Source of the DNA: Clostridium sp. UBA5530
GTDB lineage: Bacteria; Bacillota; Clostridia; Clostridiales; Clostridiaceae
Assembly: GCA_002423705.1 (NCBI GenBank)
Contig: DINW01000070.1
Location: 1-10,551, forward strand
DNA: 10,551 nt
Reading direction: 5' to 3'
The stretch's first letter is position 1. Each line of letters opens with the position of its first letter. The notes under the pieces were generated by a model. The model saw only the letters and a program-made list of their open reading frames with translations, searched no databases and had not been told where the DNA came from. Both the position numbers and the translations under genes were made by a program. This document shows positions 1-6,908 of the stretch, one piece after another.

Positions 1-200
1 GAAAGTAGGATTTAAATCACAATTTCCGAACTAATATTCTTATTTTTAATATAGACAAGCTTCCGCTATACCCATCAACAGTTTCTTAGAAAAGAGTAAG
101 AAGGAGGAAAACTGTGATTATTTTTTTGCAGGAAATCACTTCCAAGGACATTTGTTTTTTATGCATTCTTTCAATATATCACAGTGTTTATACGTAGCTA
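1..200. other. Gene-poor left edge with an inverted repeat
   Basis: No full-length gene is visible. The segment contains a 7-bp inverted repeat (acagttt at 78-84, aaactgt at 109-115) with a nested ctta/taag pair (85-88, 97-100). Read on the plus strand, the spacer and right arm hold AAGGAGG (101-107). A second small inverted pair, gtgatt (114-119) and aatcac (134-139), follows. A motif resembling AAATCACxxTTCC occurs near 13-26 and again near 133-144. The stretch around 55-80 is somewhat richer in GC than its surroundings. This could be a dispersed repeat or the edge of an element continuing beyond the window, but nothing here identifies one. Confidence 0.4.
114..197 (+). CDS. Candidate 27-residue micro-ORF, GTG start, unknown function
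   Basis: This is a very short frame on the strand opposite to every other gene. It is reported because AAGGAGG at 101-107 lies six bases upstream of the GTG at 114, an almost ideal Clostridium-type initiation site. The predicted peptide starts MIIFLQEITSKD and has a hydrophobic second half (FLCILSIYHSVY), long enough at best for one short membrane helix. The start codon lies in the right arm of the 78-115 inverted repeat and the ribosome binding site in its spacer, so the RNA could mask its own initiation site. Only weak promoter matches lie upstream (TTCCGA at 24-29, TAATAT at 47-52). A 26-residue frame also runs antisense (166-86). I do not recognise the peptide, and chance is a real possibility. 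Confidence 0.2.
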   Translation: MIIFLQEITSKDICFLCILSIYHSVYT

Positions 201-422
201 TTAGTATCCAACATAAAATACTCCTTCTTTATTCCATATAACTTTAAATTCAATATTAAGCCATTGATCGAATGAAAAACCCTTTGTGTTATAGTTCAGT
301 ACTATTTTTTCATAATCATTTTTGGCTTTCTTTAATTTTTTAAGAGAGTTCACCTTACTTGAAGAGTTTATTGGATTTACTTGGTTTATTTCAATATTAT
401 CTTTATCTAACCAACTTTTTAG
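201..422 (-). pseudogene. 73-codon open frame without start, downstream of the channel gene
   Basis: This minus-strand frame has no stop for 73 codons and ends in TAA at 203-201. It overlaps the last 20 bases of the pentapeptide-channel gene, one base out of frame with it. It lacks an ATG and has no credible ribosome binding site; the only alternative start is a GTG (near 352) without a Shine-Dalgarno. The translation looks protein-like: a Lys-rich stretch (SLKKLKKAKNDYEK) followed by FDQWLNIEFKVIWNKEG. Removing one A from the A5 run near 416-420 would fuse it to the channel protein. However, the channel protein already ends in KKLVR, as such proteins commonly do after their last helix. It is therefore either the remnant of a decayed downstream gene or a C-terminal extension cut off by a frameshift. 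The product is not recognised. Confidence 0.35.
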
Positions 423-1590
423 TTAATGTACCTATTCCTATTCCCATCATAACAACTCCTATAAGTGTCTCTGTTCCTGATGCTATATAGGCACCTATAG
501 TTGGTTGAGCATTATTCACCCCTACTCCTGCAAACATTCCTATGCTAAGGTCTAAAGCTTCCACATAATCTTTTATAAATTGCCCTGTACTAAAATTTCT
601 ATTATACATGCCATATCTTATAATCTGTTCATCTATTTTTATTCCCAAAACTAAGTATAATAAAGAAAATATAAATATTATACCTAGGGAAGAGTACACC
701 GCAAAAATAGGCCTTTCTCCATACCCACAGGTTATCCATTGAATAAAAGATCCTATTTTAGGCAAAGGCTTTAATGTCTTAAATTCAGTAGTTCTTCCTA
801 AATAGTAATATTCTCCAAAGTTGTTGTTTAGAGTGTTTTCCTTAAATTTATTTCCTATGTTTTCATACACCATGTATATGCCTTCATATTCTTCTCTGGT
901 TTTATACCTTATAGGTATCTTATCAATAAAAGTTTTTTCATCTATTTTAGTTTTATATTTATCTCTGAATTCTAGATCTTCTATATAAGTATTCACAATT
1001 TTTGCTCCTGATAAATCTACATCTGTGAATATTATTTTATGAAGGTCACAATCCATCATTATTACATTTTCCATATCACTGACTTCAAAATTAGTATTTT
1101 TAATATTAGAATTTTTAAATATAGTATATCCTAAAGTACATCCTGAAAATCTTCCATATAAATTGCAGTTATTAAATTCGCAAGAAAAATTATCTCTTCT
1201 ATTTAAGGAAGGCAATATTTCACTTTCCTCTTTTATAAAGGTGCAATTTTCAAAGGACACTCCACCACCTTGGAAAAAGCAGCTTACAAACTTACACCCT
1301 ATGAATTTGCAATTGTAGAATTTCAAATTATGAAAATTACATCCAGTAAACATTGAACATACTATATCCTTTTCGCATATATAAGTAAATTCCTCTTCCC
1401 CTTTTAAAATCTTCTTTCCAAAATTCCGATCCTTAAAATCTTTATAGCTGTATTCTTCATCCGGATTATACTGTAGGGGTAACTTTTTGGTTTTTCTTAT
1501 TTCCTCAAATATCTTATTGTTATTCTTCTCCCTTTTATTCAATTGACTTCTGGCTGCTGATTTTTCCTCTTTAAAATTAATATAAGCCAT
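403..1590 (-). CDS. Pentapeptide-repeat protein with C-terminal two-helix ion-channel pore domain
   Basis: A 395-residue membrane protein. After a charged, probably cytoplasmic N-terminus, residues about 78-210 carry degenerate pentapeptide repeats, rich in Cys, Phe and Asn (CNFHNLKFYNCKFIGCKF), expected to form a right-handed beta helix. A linker (about 235-290, ending CGYGERP) leads to a first membrane helix (about 297-316), a pore-loop-like segment (345-363) and a last helix (about 366-389) ending KKLVR. This is the layout of Firmicute pentapeptide proteins fused to an Ion_trans_2-type potassium channel domain. The pore loop keeps the length and ends in QP, but the usual TTLGYGD filter reads AGVGVNN, so potassium selectivity is doubtful. 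The ATG at 1590 is chosen because AGAGGTGG lies just upstream; an in-frame ATG at 1611 has no such site. It follows the metalloprotease gene by 67 bp and is probably co-transcribed. The ligand or signal is unknown. Confidence 0.75.
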   Translation of the reverse strand: MAYINFKEEKSAARSQLNKREKNNNKIFEEIRKTKKLPLQYNPDEEYSYKDFKDRNFGKKILKGEEEFTYICEKDIVCSMFTGCNFHNLKFYNCKFIGCKFVSCFFQGGGVSFENCTFIKEESEILPSLNRRDNFSCEFNNCNLYGRFSGCTLGYTIFKNSNIKNTNFEVSDMENVIMMDCDLHKIIFTDVDLSGAKIVNTYIEDLEFRDKYKTKIDEKTFIDKIPIRYKTREEYEGIYMVYENIGNKFKENTLNNNFGEYYYLGRTTEFKTLKPLPKIGSFIQWITCGYGERPIFAVYSSLGIIFIFSLLYLVLGIKIDEQIIRYGMYNRNFSTGQFIKDYVEALDLSIGMFAGVGVNNAQPTIGAYIASGTETLIGVVMMGIGIGTLTKKLVR

Positions 1591-1657
1591 TATTCCACCT
1601 CTTAGTTTCATAATGACTTATTATTTCAAATTTTTTCATTTATATTCTTATACATCT

Positions 1658-3355
1658 CTATTCCTTGATTAATCTTCTAAGCTTTTCACTTTGTTCACCT
1701 GTAATCTGCGGATACTCTAATATAACCTTGTTTATTAAGGCAGCCCTCACTTCTTTTGATAAAACTTCACTATTCCTTATAAAATCGCTGCAGTTCCAAT
1801 AAATTCCACTTGAATTTATTCCATCAACAAAAACCGTTATTTTATTAGCTTCTTTTTGAATAAACTCTCCATTGGTGAGGCCCTGTGCCTTTAGTGCCAT
1901 AGCTTTAGCTTCATTGAAGTCCTTCATTAGTAATATACTAGCTAGCTGTAAATATACCTTTGACTTATCTTCACTGAACCTTAATTCCTCCTGACAGGTG
2001 TTTATGGCCTCATCAATTTGTCCAGTATTTGCATATACAGCAGCTAACTTTCTTAGCAATAATACATCATTAGGTTCCTTTTCTGATGCATCTTTTAATA
2101 ACATAATAGCCTCATAATTTTCCCCAAGGTTTTCATAGTAACCAGCCAATAAAGCTACTGCATCCACATTAGTATCATTGGTATCTATATATTTTTTTAA
2201 ACATTGAATTCTAAGATCAGTGTAATCATTTGGTTTCAAAGGATTTATAACCCTAGTATACTCTTTCCATTGGTTTTTAGAATCCTCCATAAGATTTCTT
2301 TCATAATCTATTAAAGGTATTCCCATTGCATCTTTAAAGGCTTCATTAAAATCTACTTCCTTAGTTCTGAGTAATATGTTTTCTATGATAGCTTCTCCTT
2401 TTAAAACTACCATTTCCTTTACGGCACAATAGCTTGCTAAATAAGGGTTACAGATTTTCATATTGCAATAGTCTATCCATTGTTTGTTAGTGTTAAGTTC
2501 ACTAATAGGTACCATGGCTATGTCTGTCATAGGAAGTTGTCCATAAATACCTCCAATAGAAGATCCATATTCTGCAATTCCCTCTATAAACCAAGCAGGT
2601 ATTTTTTCTAAGGGTACCTGCTGTTTATTCATAAAATTAAAAGTTATATGGTGAGTATATTCATGAAGCAGTGCATTTCTAAATTCCCAAAACTTATCAT
2701 CATTATTACTGTTTAAAACATCATTGAATCCATCTTGGGCATAAAGATGGATAGTTTCATTGTTTTCTACATAGTAACCTTGGGCATCTCCATCTTTAAA
2801 CCCATTTTTAAAAACTTTATTATTATAATGAAGTTTAATATTAACAGGATTCATAGATACTGCAGAAAAAAGCCTATTGTTTATTTCCTTACCTTCATCT
2901 AAAGAAGCAGTAATGAGACCTAGTACACTTTCTGTGGGGTCAGTGTAACAAATATTATTGCCATTATAATCTATGGTCTTAAAGCTTTTCTTATATCCTG
3001 GAGGTTGATTTTTATTCATATGGTATATGGTCAATAGGGCTGCATTTTTGTTTTCAGTTCTATAGATGCCTGTTATCACATTATTAGTTATAGTTATAAA
3101 TAGCAAAAATACTATATTGGTTAATAAAATAGCTGTGGCTTTTCTTCTCTTATCTTCATGTGTCTCATTTTTTATCAATATAAACCCCATGATTGTAATA
3201 ATTTGAAAACCTATTATTAAAATCCATGAGGCTATCTCATTATATTTAAAATTGTGGGTAAGGGATCCCATGGTATACTCTCCAATAATTAAAACATATA
3301 AAGCTACTACTATAACCACCTTAAGTGTCTGCTGAACCCTAGCTTTCATTGTCAT
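1658..3355 (-). CDS. Membrane-anchored gluzincin-like zinc metalloprotease with C-terminal TPR-like repeats
   Basis: A 565-residue protein with three predicted N-terminal membrane helices (about 11-30, 43-61, 75-98) and a large soluble part. HEYTHH at 231-236 is a zinc-binding HExxH motif. The WFIEGIAEY segment (255-263) supplies a glutamate (E258) as the likely third ligand, the gluzincin pattern of peptidase-MA-like proteins. Residues about 395-500 form helical pairs resembling tetratricopeptide repeats (DAVALLAGYYENLG, VLLLRKLAAVYANTG), suggesting a protein-binding platform. All catalytic residues expected of the fold are present, so it is probably active; the substrate is unknown. The ATG at 3355 is preceded by AAGGGGG at 3366-3360; an ATG at 3349 is also possible. 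A longer start at 3397 would translate one arm of the leader inverted repeat and is less likely. It lies 105 bp after ogt and 67 bp before the channel gene. Confidence 0.75.
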   Translation of the reverse strand: MTMKARVQQTLKVVIVVALYVLIIGEYTMGSLTHNFKYNEIASWILIIGFQIITIMGFILIKNETHEDKRRKATAILLTNIVFLLFITITNNVITGIYRTENKNAALLTIYHMNKNQPPGYKKSFKTIDYNGNNICYTDPTESVLGLITASLDEGKEINNRLFSAVSMNPVNIKLHYNNKVFKNGFKDGDAQGYYVENNETIHLYAQDGFNDVLNSNNDDKFWEFRNALLHEYTHHITFNFMNKQQVPLEKIPAWFIEGIAEYGSSIGGIYGQLPMTDIAMVPISELNTNKQWIDYCNMKICNPYLASYCAVKEMVVLKGEAIIENILLRTKEVDFNEAFKDAMGIPLIDYERNLMEDSKNQWKEYTRVINPLKPNDYTDLRIQCLKKYIDTNDTNVDAVALLAGYYENLGENYEAIMLLKDASEKEPNDVLLLRKLAAVYANTGQIDEAINTCQEELRFSEDKSKVYLQLASILLMKDFNEAKAMALKAQGLTNGEFIQKEANKITVFVDGINSSGIYWNCSDFIRNSEVLSKEVRAALINKVILEYPQITGEQSEKLRRLIKE

Positions 3356-3366
3356 ATATCCCCCTT

Positions 3367-3438
3367 TTATCTTATGTCTACCTGCTGTTACTCCCATCCT
3401 CTTTAGGCTGTTAAAACAGCAGCTACAGACATAGATAA
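3367..3438 (-). promoter_or_regulatory. Imperfect inverted repeat in the metalloprotease leader
   Basis: Arms 3367-3389 and 3415-3438 are complementary over 21 positions: 8 bp, one mismatch, 2 bp, a 2-base bulge, 5 bp, a 1-base bulge, then 6 bp. The loop is 25 nt. On the transcribed strand the right arm comes first, and the stem base abuts the AAGGGGG ribosome binding site of the metalloprotease gene. The loop holds a second GCTGTT-complement (3407-3412). It could instead pair with 3415-3420 as a small hairpin, so two mutually exclusive folds exist. No T run follows, so it is not an intrinsic terminator. A translational control element is a reasonable inference; a relic of a small inverted-repeat element is the alternative. 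No known riboswitch was recognised. Confidence 0.5.
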
Positions 3439-3460
3439 GTTGAACTTGGTACCATATATT

Positions 3461-3931
3461 CTATTTGCAATTATTTCTTTCTAACTTTAATAAAAATTCC
3501 TTTTTATCTATACCCCCACCATAGCCTATAAGTTTTCCATTTTTTCCAATAACTCTATGACATGGTACTATAATAGATATAGGATTTTTGTTATTTGCCC
3601 CACCCACAGCTCTAACAGCTTTGGGATTGCCTATTTTCTCTGCAATATCTTTGTATGATACAGTTGTTCCATAAGGTATTTCTTTTAATGCATTCCACAC
3701 CCTTATCTGAAACTCTGTTCCTTTATTAAAACATATCTCTACATTAAAACTTTTTCTATTGCCCTGAAAATATTCATCAAGTTGTTTTTTACATTGAACA
3801 ATTACTGAATTTAATTTTTCTTCTCCTTGTTTCTCTGCAAATTCAATGGCTGTTATAGCTTTTTCTCTTGCTTTTATCCTAATGATCCCTATAGAGCAAC
3901 TATGATAGCCTATATATTCATTATTATCCAT
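3461..3931 (-). CDS. ogt: Methylated-DNA--protein-cysteine methyltransferase (Ogt/AdaB type)
   Basis: A 156-residue suicide DNA-repair enzyme that moves the alkyl group from O6-alkylguanine (and O4-alkylthymine) onto its own cysteine. The signature IVPCHRVIG sits at 121-129, with acceptor C124 and H125 of the Cys-His-Glu relay. AVRAVGGAN (105-113) contains R107, the arginine finger used in base flipping, in the usual helix-turn-helix region. TEFQIRVWNALKEIPYGTTVSY (72-93) is the typical start of the DNA-binding domain. The short N-terminal part is poorly conserved, as in the family, and there is no Ada AraC-type domain, so this is a stand-alone constitutive-type enzyme. AAGGAG lies eight bases before the ATG. 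The gene follows the GGDEF gene by 52 bp without an evident terminator. Identification is secure; a shared role with its neighbours is not implied. Confidence 0.96.
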   Translation of the reverse strand: MDNNEYIGYHSCSIGIIRIKAREKAITAIEFAEKQGEEKLNSVIVQCKKQLDEYFQGNRKSFNVEICFNKGTEFQIRVWNALKEIPYGTTVSYKDIAEKIGNPKAVRAVGGANNKNPISIIVPCHRVIGKNGKLIGYGGGIDKKEFLLKLERNNCK

Positions 3932-3983
3932 TTTCTTAGCTCCTTATTATATGTAATAATATAACATTATCTTTTTATTTCTT

Positions 3984-5117
3984 TTATTTAGCATATAAAC
4001 CCTTTTGTCTTTTCTGCTCATACATTTTAGAATCACATCTTTTAATTAACTGATCAATGGTTTCATTTTTTTTGTCATAAATTCCTATACCATAGCTAAA
4101 CTCTAAGGTGTATGGTTTCATATTTTCTTTGTTATATATATCCTTTCTTCTTATTAATTCCCCTATGTACTTATCCACTTTTACCTTGTCATTATCCTCA
4201 ATAAAGATAATAAATTCATCGCCACCAATCCTCATACATTTTTCTTTATTGGTAAAAACCCTTTTAATTATATTGCCAAAACTTTTTATAGCTTCATCCC
4301 CTTCATTGTGACCATAATTATCATTAATACTTTTAAAATTGTCCATATCAATATTAATTACAGTTAAAGTCACATTGTTTTTCTGCTGCAATTTAGATAT
4401 ATAACTATAATAAGCTTGTCTATTTTCTAACCCTGTAAGGGGATCCCTTTTAGTTTTTTCATACAAAATAAAAATATACATCATAGTAATTACTAGAGCC
4501 CAGCTATTCCAAATAGTTAGAAATATGGAGTATTTCACTTGGATAATGCCCAATATCATAGGTATAAACAAGCTTAGTCCAAAAGTTATCCTTTCATCTT
4601 TTTGGATTTCACTTCTATTTTTTAGCATCCATATAAAATTTAATGCGAAATAAAATCCGCTTATAAGTGGGGAAGCAAAAAATAATCTACCTCTTTCATA
4701 TTCATTGTTAACATCTACGTTAAATATAAAATCATTTCTATAGCTAAGTATAGAGATAATAAGATTTAGTATTATTGGTATAGCTAAAGCTAATACTAAT
4801 TTTTTATCTATTTTCCTACTAATCCATTGATTTAAAAACATCCACATTAGAAATATAGGGATTGGTGCTAAAGCAAACCCTAAAACATTTATCATTTTAT
4901 GTATTTCTATACTATTAAATACGTTAGTCTTGTCGTAAAAGACACTAAAAATCTCTAATATAAGAAGTATAAATATTAAAACTTCCATTGTGAAAAATAT
5001 TCTATTTTCTAATTTATCCATACTAAATTTTAAATAAGAATGAATTAGGGTAACTAAAAGAAGAATGGACATAAATATGCTTAATTGGATTTCTAATAAT
5101 ACATCTGTAATTTTCAA
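3984..5117 (-). CDS. Membrane GGDEF-domain protein, probable diguanylate cyclase
   Basis: A 377-residue protein with about seven membrane helices (roughly 11-30, 40-60, 77-97, 107-126, 145-165, 178-196, 201-219) followed directly by a GGDEF domain (about 222-375). The catalytic features are intact: DPLTGL at 225-230, metal ligand D257 in NIDMDNFKSIND, N265, D274, and RIGGDEF with GGDEF at 298-302. It should condense two GTP into cyclic di-GMP in response to a signal sensed in or near the membrane. The inhibitory I-site (RxxD upstream of GGDEF) is replaced by TNKE, so feedback inhibition by product is probably absent. There is no EAL or HD-GYP domain. The start is TTG at 5117-5115 behind AGGAAGGTGA; the next in-frame ATG (residue 16) would cut the first helix and has no ribosome binding site. 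It is first in a likely unit with ogt, the metalloprotease and the channel gene. Confidence 0.88.
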   Translation of the reverse strand: MKITDVLLEIQLSIFMSILLLVTLIHSYLKFSMDKLENRIFFTMEVLIFILLILEIFSVFYDKTNVFNSIEIHKMINVLGFALAPIPIFLMWMFLNQWISRKIDKKLVLALAIPIILNLIISILSYRNDFIFNVDVNNEYERGRLFFASPLISGFYFALNFIWMLKNRSEIQKDERITFGLSLFIPMILGIIQVKYSIFLTIWNSWALVITMMYIFILYEKTKRDPLTGLENRQAYYSYISKLQQKNNVTLTVINIDMDNFKSINDNYGHNEGDEAIKSFGNIIKRVFTNKEKCMRIGGDEFIIFIEDNDKVKVDKYIGELIRRKDIYNKENMKPYTLEFSYGIGIYDKKNETIDQLIKRCDSKMYEQKRQKGLYAK

Positions 5118-5212
5118 TCACCTTCCTAATAGCTTAGATTTTCATCTATATACGAATTGAATATTATTTTTAAGTATAATACAAGTTTTTATTAAAATAG
5201 TACATATTATTT

Positions 5213-5221
5213 ATTATATCA
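5213..5221 (-). promoter_or_regulatory. Putative extended -10 promoter for the GGDEF gene
   Basis: TGATATAAT matches the extended -10 form TGnTATAAT, about 95 bases upstream of the TTG start and just past the terminator of the ABC genes. No good -35 box lies 16-18 bases upstream (TACCTA at the 17-base spacing), which extended -10 promoters can tolerate. In DNA this AT-rich, chance matches are common. Confidence 0.35.
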
Positions 5222-5244
5222 GAATTTACATTTTATAGGTATTA

Positions 5245-5283
5245 AAAAAGCTAATTTTATTATGTCAATAAAATTAGCTTTTT
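5245..5283 (-). terminator. Rho-independent terminator after the ABC permease gene
   Basis: A perfect 17-bp inverted repeat (5245-5261 and 5267-5283) with a 5-base loop. On the minus strand it ends in GCTTTTTT, so the stem is followed by a T run and lies 24 bases past the permease stop codon. The plus strand also ends in a T run, so it could work both ways. An outer 10-bp inverted repeat (TATAGGTATT at 5234-5243, AATACCTATA at 5296-5305) flanks it and could extend the fold with a one-sided 12-base bulge. Confidence 0.85.
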
Positions 5284-5306
5284 CCTATAAATCAAAATAC
5301 CTATAT

Positions 5307-6908
5307 TTATTTTAATCTAAATGTTTTAGGTGCCTTTCTATAAGTGACAATAAGAGCTATTGCCATGTATATAGCAGTAATAGCCACAACTACAAATGTG
5401 AAATAATAAGACACATTTTTAATTTTAAGGCATCCATATCCAATTATATATACCACAAAATTAACCAAACTAAACAATGGACTTTTTATCTGAAACTCTA
5501 TTGTATATGGCTGCAATATATAATACATAAATAGATGATGTATTGAGAAAAAACACGCTAAACAAATTATACATAAAAACAATGGAATCATAGCTACTAG
5601 GTCTTGTTCATAACCACTAGCTACTACCAATATAATAAATGCTAAGCACAATTCCACTGCAGGTATTAAGTTAACTATAACCACTCTCTTTAACCTAGCA
5701 GTAAAATTAGAAAGTATCACTTTTTTTTCTCTGTAATAACTATATCTAAGAAGGCTTACATCACAATTATAAAACATGGCCTTGCAAATTCTTTCTCCTG
5801 TAGCTAAAATGTACATTACAAAAACCATTAAAGCTCCACTTCCCTTTAATGCACTGACCAATTCCTCCTTTTTTTCTGGCATAAAGATTATCAATGCAAC
5901 ACCTATTAAAAATAATACAGCTATTATTATAACCCTTATCTGCATAGGCTTTACAATTATCCTTCTATGTCTCAAAAAGAATAAAGCATTTAAATATTCA
6001 TAGCCTTCCTTATTGTCATAGACTTTAGAATTTAATTCTTCCTTAGTGATTTTCTTGTCATCTAGTTTTACATCGCTGAAGTTTATATCTTTAGAAATTT
6101 CATTTTCATTGACCAAGAGCTCTTGTCCTAGTATTTTTCCTGAAATATTTTTGTATTTATCATATTTCAGTATATATACAACGGAATATATACTGAAAAC
6201 TATCAGTATTCCTATCACACCCCAATTGAATACCACTGGTTTTAGGTCCATATTCATATTAAAAAAAGGTAACCCGTAGGCCAAAGCCATACCTGCAATA
6301 GTTCCTATTACTAGGAATGCAGTTTTAGATGTGGGAACATTGTGGAATTTATCATATATCTTTAAATATATAGCTTCTGCTATAAATCTTAATGTGGTAA
6401 ATTCTATTATAAGGGCAAAACATTCTAAGACCCTTATTCCTGCTATATTACCTACTATTAGAAATCCAGGAACAAAGAATATGAAGTCTGAAAGCTTCTC
6501 ATATATTATTTTACATTTATAATATTCCTTAGCATCACATCTCATAAGTTTAACCATATGAAAGTCAACTGTTTCCTTGGCAAAAACTTCACTGCTATAA
6601 AGGATAGTACCCATAATAAGACTTAAAAAGAAAAATATCTGAAGAAAATTACTTTGAAACATATCTTTATTGATAAAATATGCTGGCAATGCTACTATTA
6701 CCCCTAAATAAAAGCCCTTGCCTATAAATTTTCCAACTATCGCCATAAGCTCCCCTATCCAACCTAGAGCAATCTTCATTTTAGTTTCTTCATATAGCTT
6801 ATCTGGAATCTTCTTTCCTAGCCATGGCAATTTTTGCAGACAATATATTATGCCGTTAGCCTTTTTGGCAAATTTCACATTTAAGGTATTTAATAAAATT
6901 CTATTCAT
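5307..6908 (-). CDS. ABC transporter permease (large polytopic membrane subunit)
   Basis: A 533-residue integral membrane protein with about twelve predicted helices in two sets. The first set is roughly 65-79, 87-104, 143-158, 160-180, 196-214 and 228-248; the second is roughly 325-343, 357-371, 408-430, 437-460, 478-494 and 502-522. A charged, Lys/Asp-rich loop (about 249-320) separates them and is probably cytoplasmic. The two-halves arrangement suggests that one polypeptide supplies both permease halves, or that it dimerises. It has no extracytoplasmic binding domain or other motif that fixes a substrate. The ATG at 6908 lies eight bases behind AAGGA and forms an 8-bp overlap (ATGAATAG) with the ATPase stop codon, implying translational coupling; an in-frame ATG at 6917 directly abuts that site and is less likely. 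With the ATPase it forms a complete transporter, more likely an exporter since no binding protein gene is present. The substrate is unknown. Confidence 0.75.
   Translation of the reverse strand: MNRILLNTLNVKFAKKANGIIYCLQKLPWLGKKIPDKLYEETKMKIALGWIGELMAIVGKFIGKGFYLGVIVALPAYFINKDMFQSNFLQIFFFLSLIMGTILYSSEVFAKETVDFHMVKLMRCDAKEYYKCKIIYEKLSDFIFFVPGFLIVGNIAGIRVLECFALIIEFTTLRFIAEAIYLKIYDKFHNVPTSKTAFLVIGTIAGMALAYGLPFFNMNMDLKPVVFNWGVIGILIVFSIYSVVYILKYDKYKNISGKILGQELLVNENEISKDINFSDVKLDDKKITKEELNSKVYDNKEGYEYLNALFFLRHRRIIVKPMQIRVIIIAVLFLIGVALIIFMPEKKEELVSALKGSGALMVFVMYILATGERICKAMFYNCDVSLLRYSYYREKKVILSNFTARLKRVVIVNLIPAVELCLAFIILVVASGYEQDLVAMIPLFLCIICLACFFSIHHLFMYYILQPYTIEFQIKSPLFSLVNFVVYIIGYGCLKIKNVSYYFTFVVVAITAIYMAIALIVTYRKAPKTFRLK

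Noticed and set aside
86..166. 26-codon minus-strand frame ending in a hydrophobic stretch (KKIITVFLLLTLF)
   Set aside because: No ribosome binding site beyond a weak GAAAGA, and it overlaps the better supported plus-strand micro-ORF. Kept only as context for that finding.
416..420. Programmed frameshifting at the A5 run of the channel gene
   Set aside because: The needed shift is +1, the heptamer does not fit the X XXY YYZ slippery pattern, and the normal frame already ends in a family-typical C-terminus. An indel or a separate remnant is simpler.
3395..3397. ATG at 3397 as the start of the metalloprotease
   Set aside because: It would translate through one arm of the leader inverted repeat, and the clear AAGGGGG site serves the ATG at 3355.
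3437..3447. Hyphenated palindrome AAGTTGAACTT as an operator
   Set aside because: Only 5 bp per arm, no promoter is recognisable beside it, and such short palindromes are expected by chance.
4108..4311. 67-codon plus-strand frame, and similar short plus-strand frames at 5776-6003, 6046-6279, 6331-6522 and 6718-6924
   Set aside because: All are antisense to well-supported membrane protein or GGDEF genes. Their Ile/Ser/Leu-rich translations are what AT-rich antisense of such genes gives.
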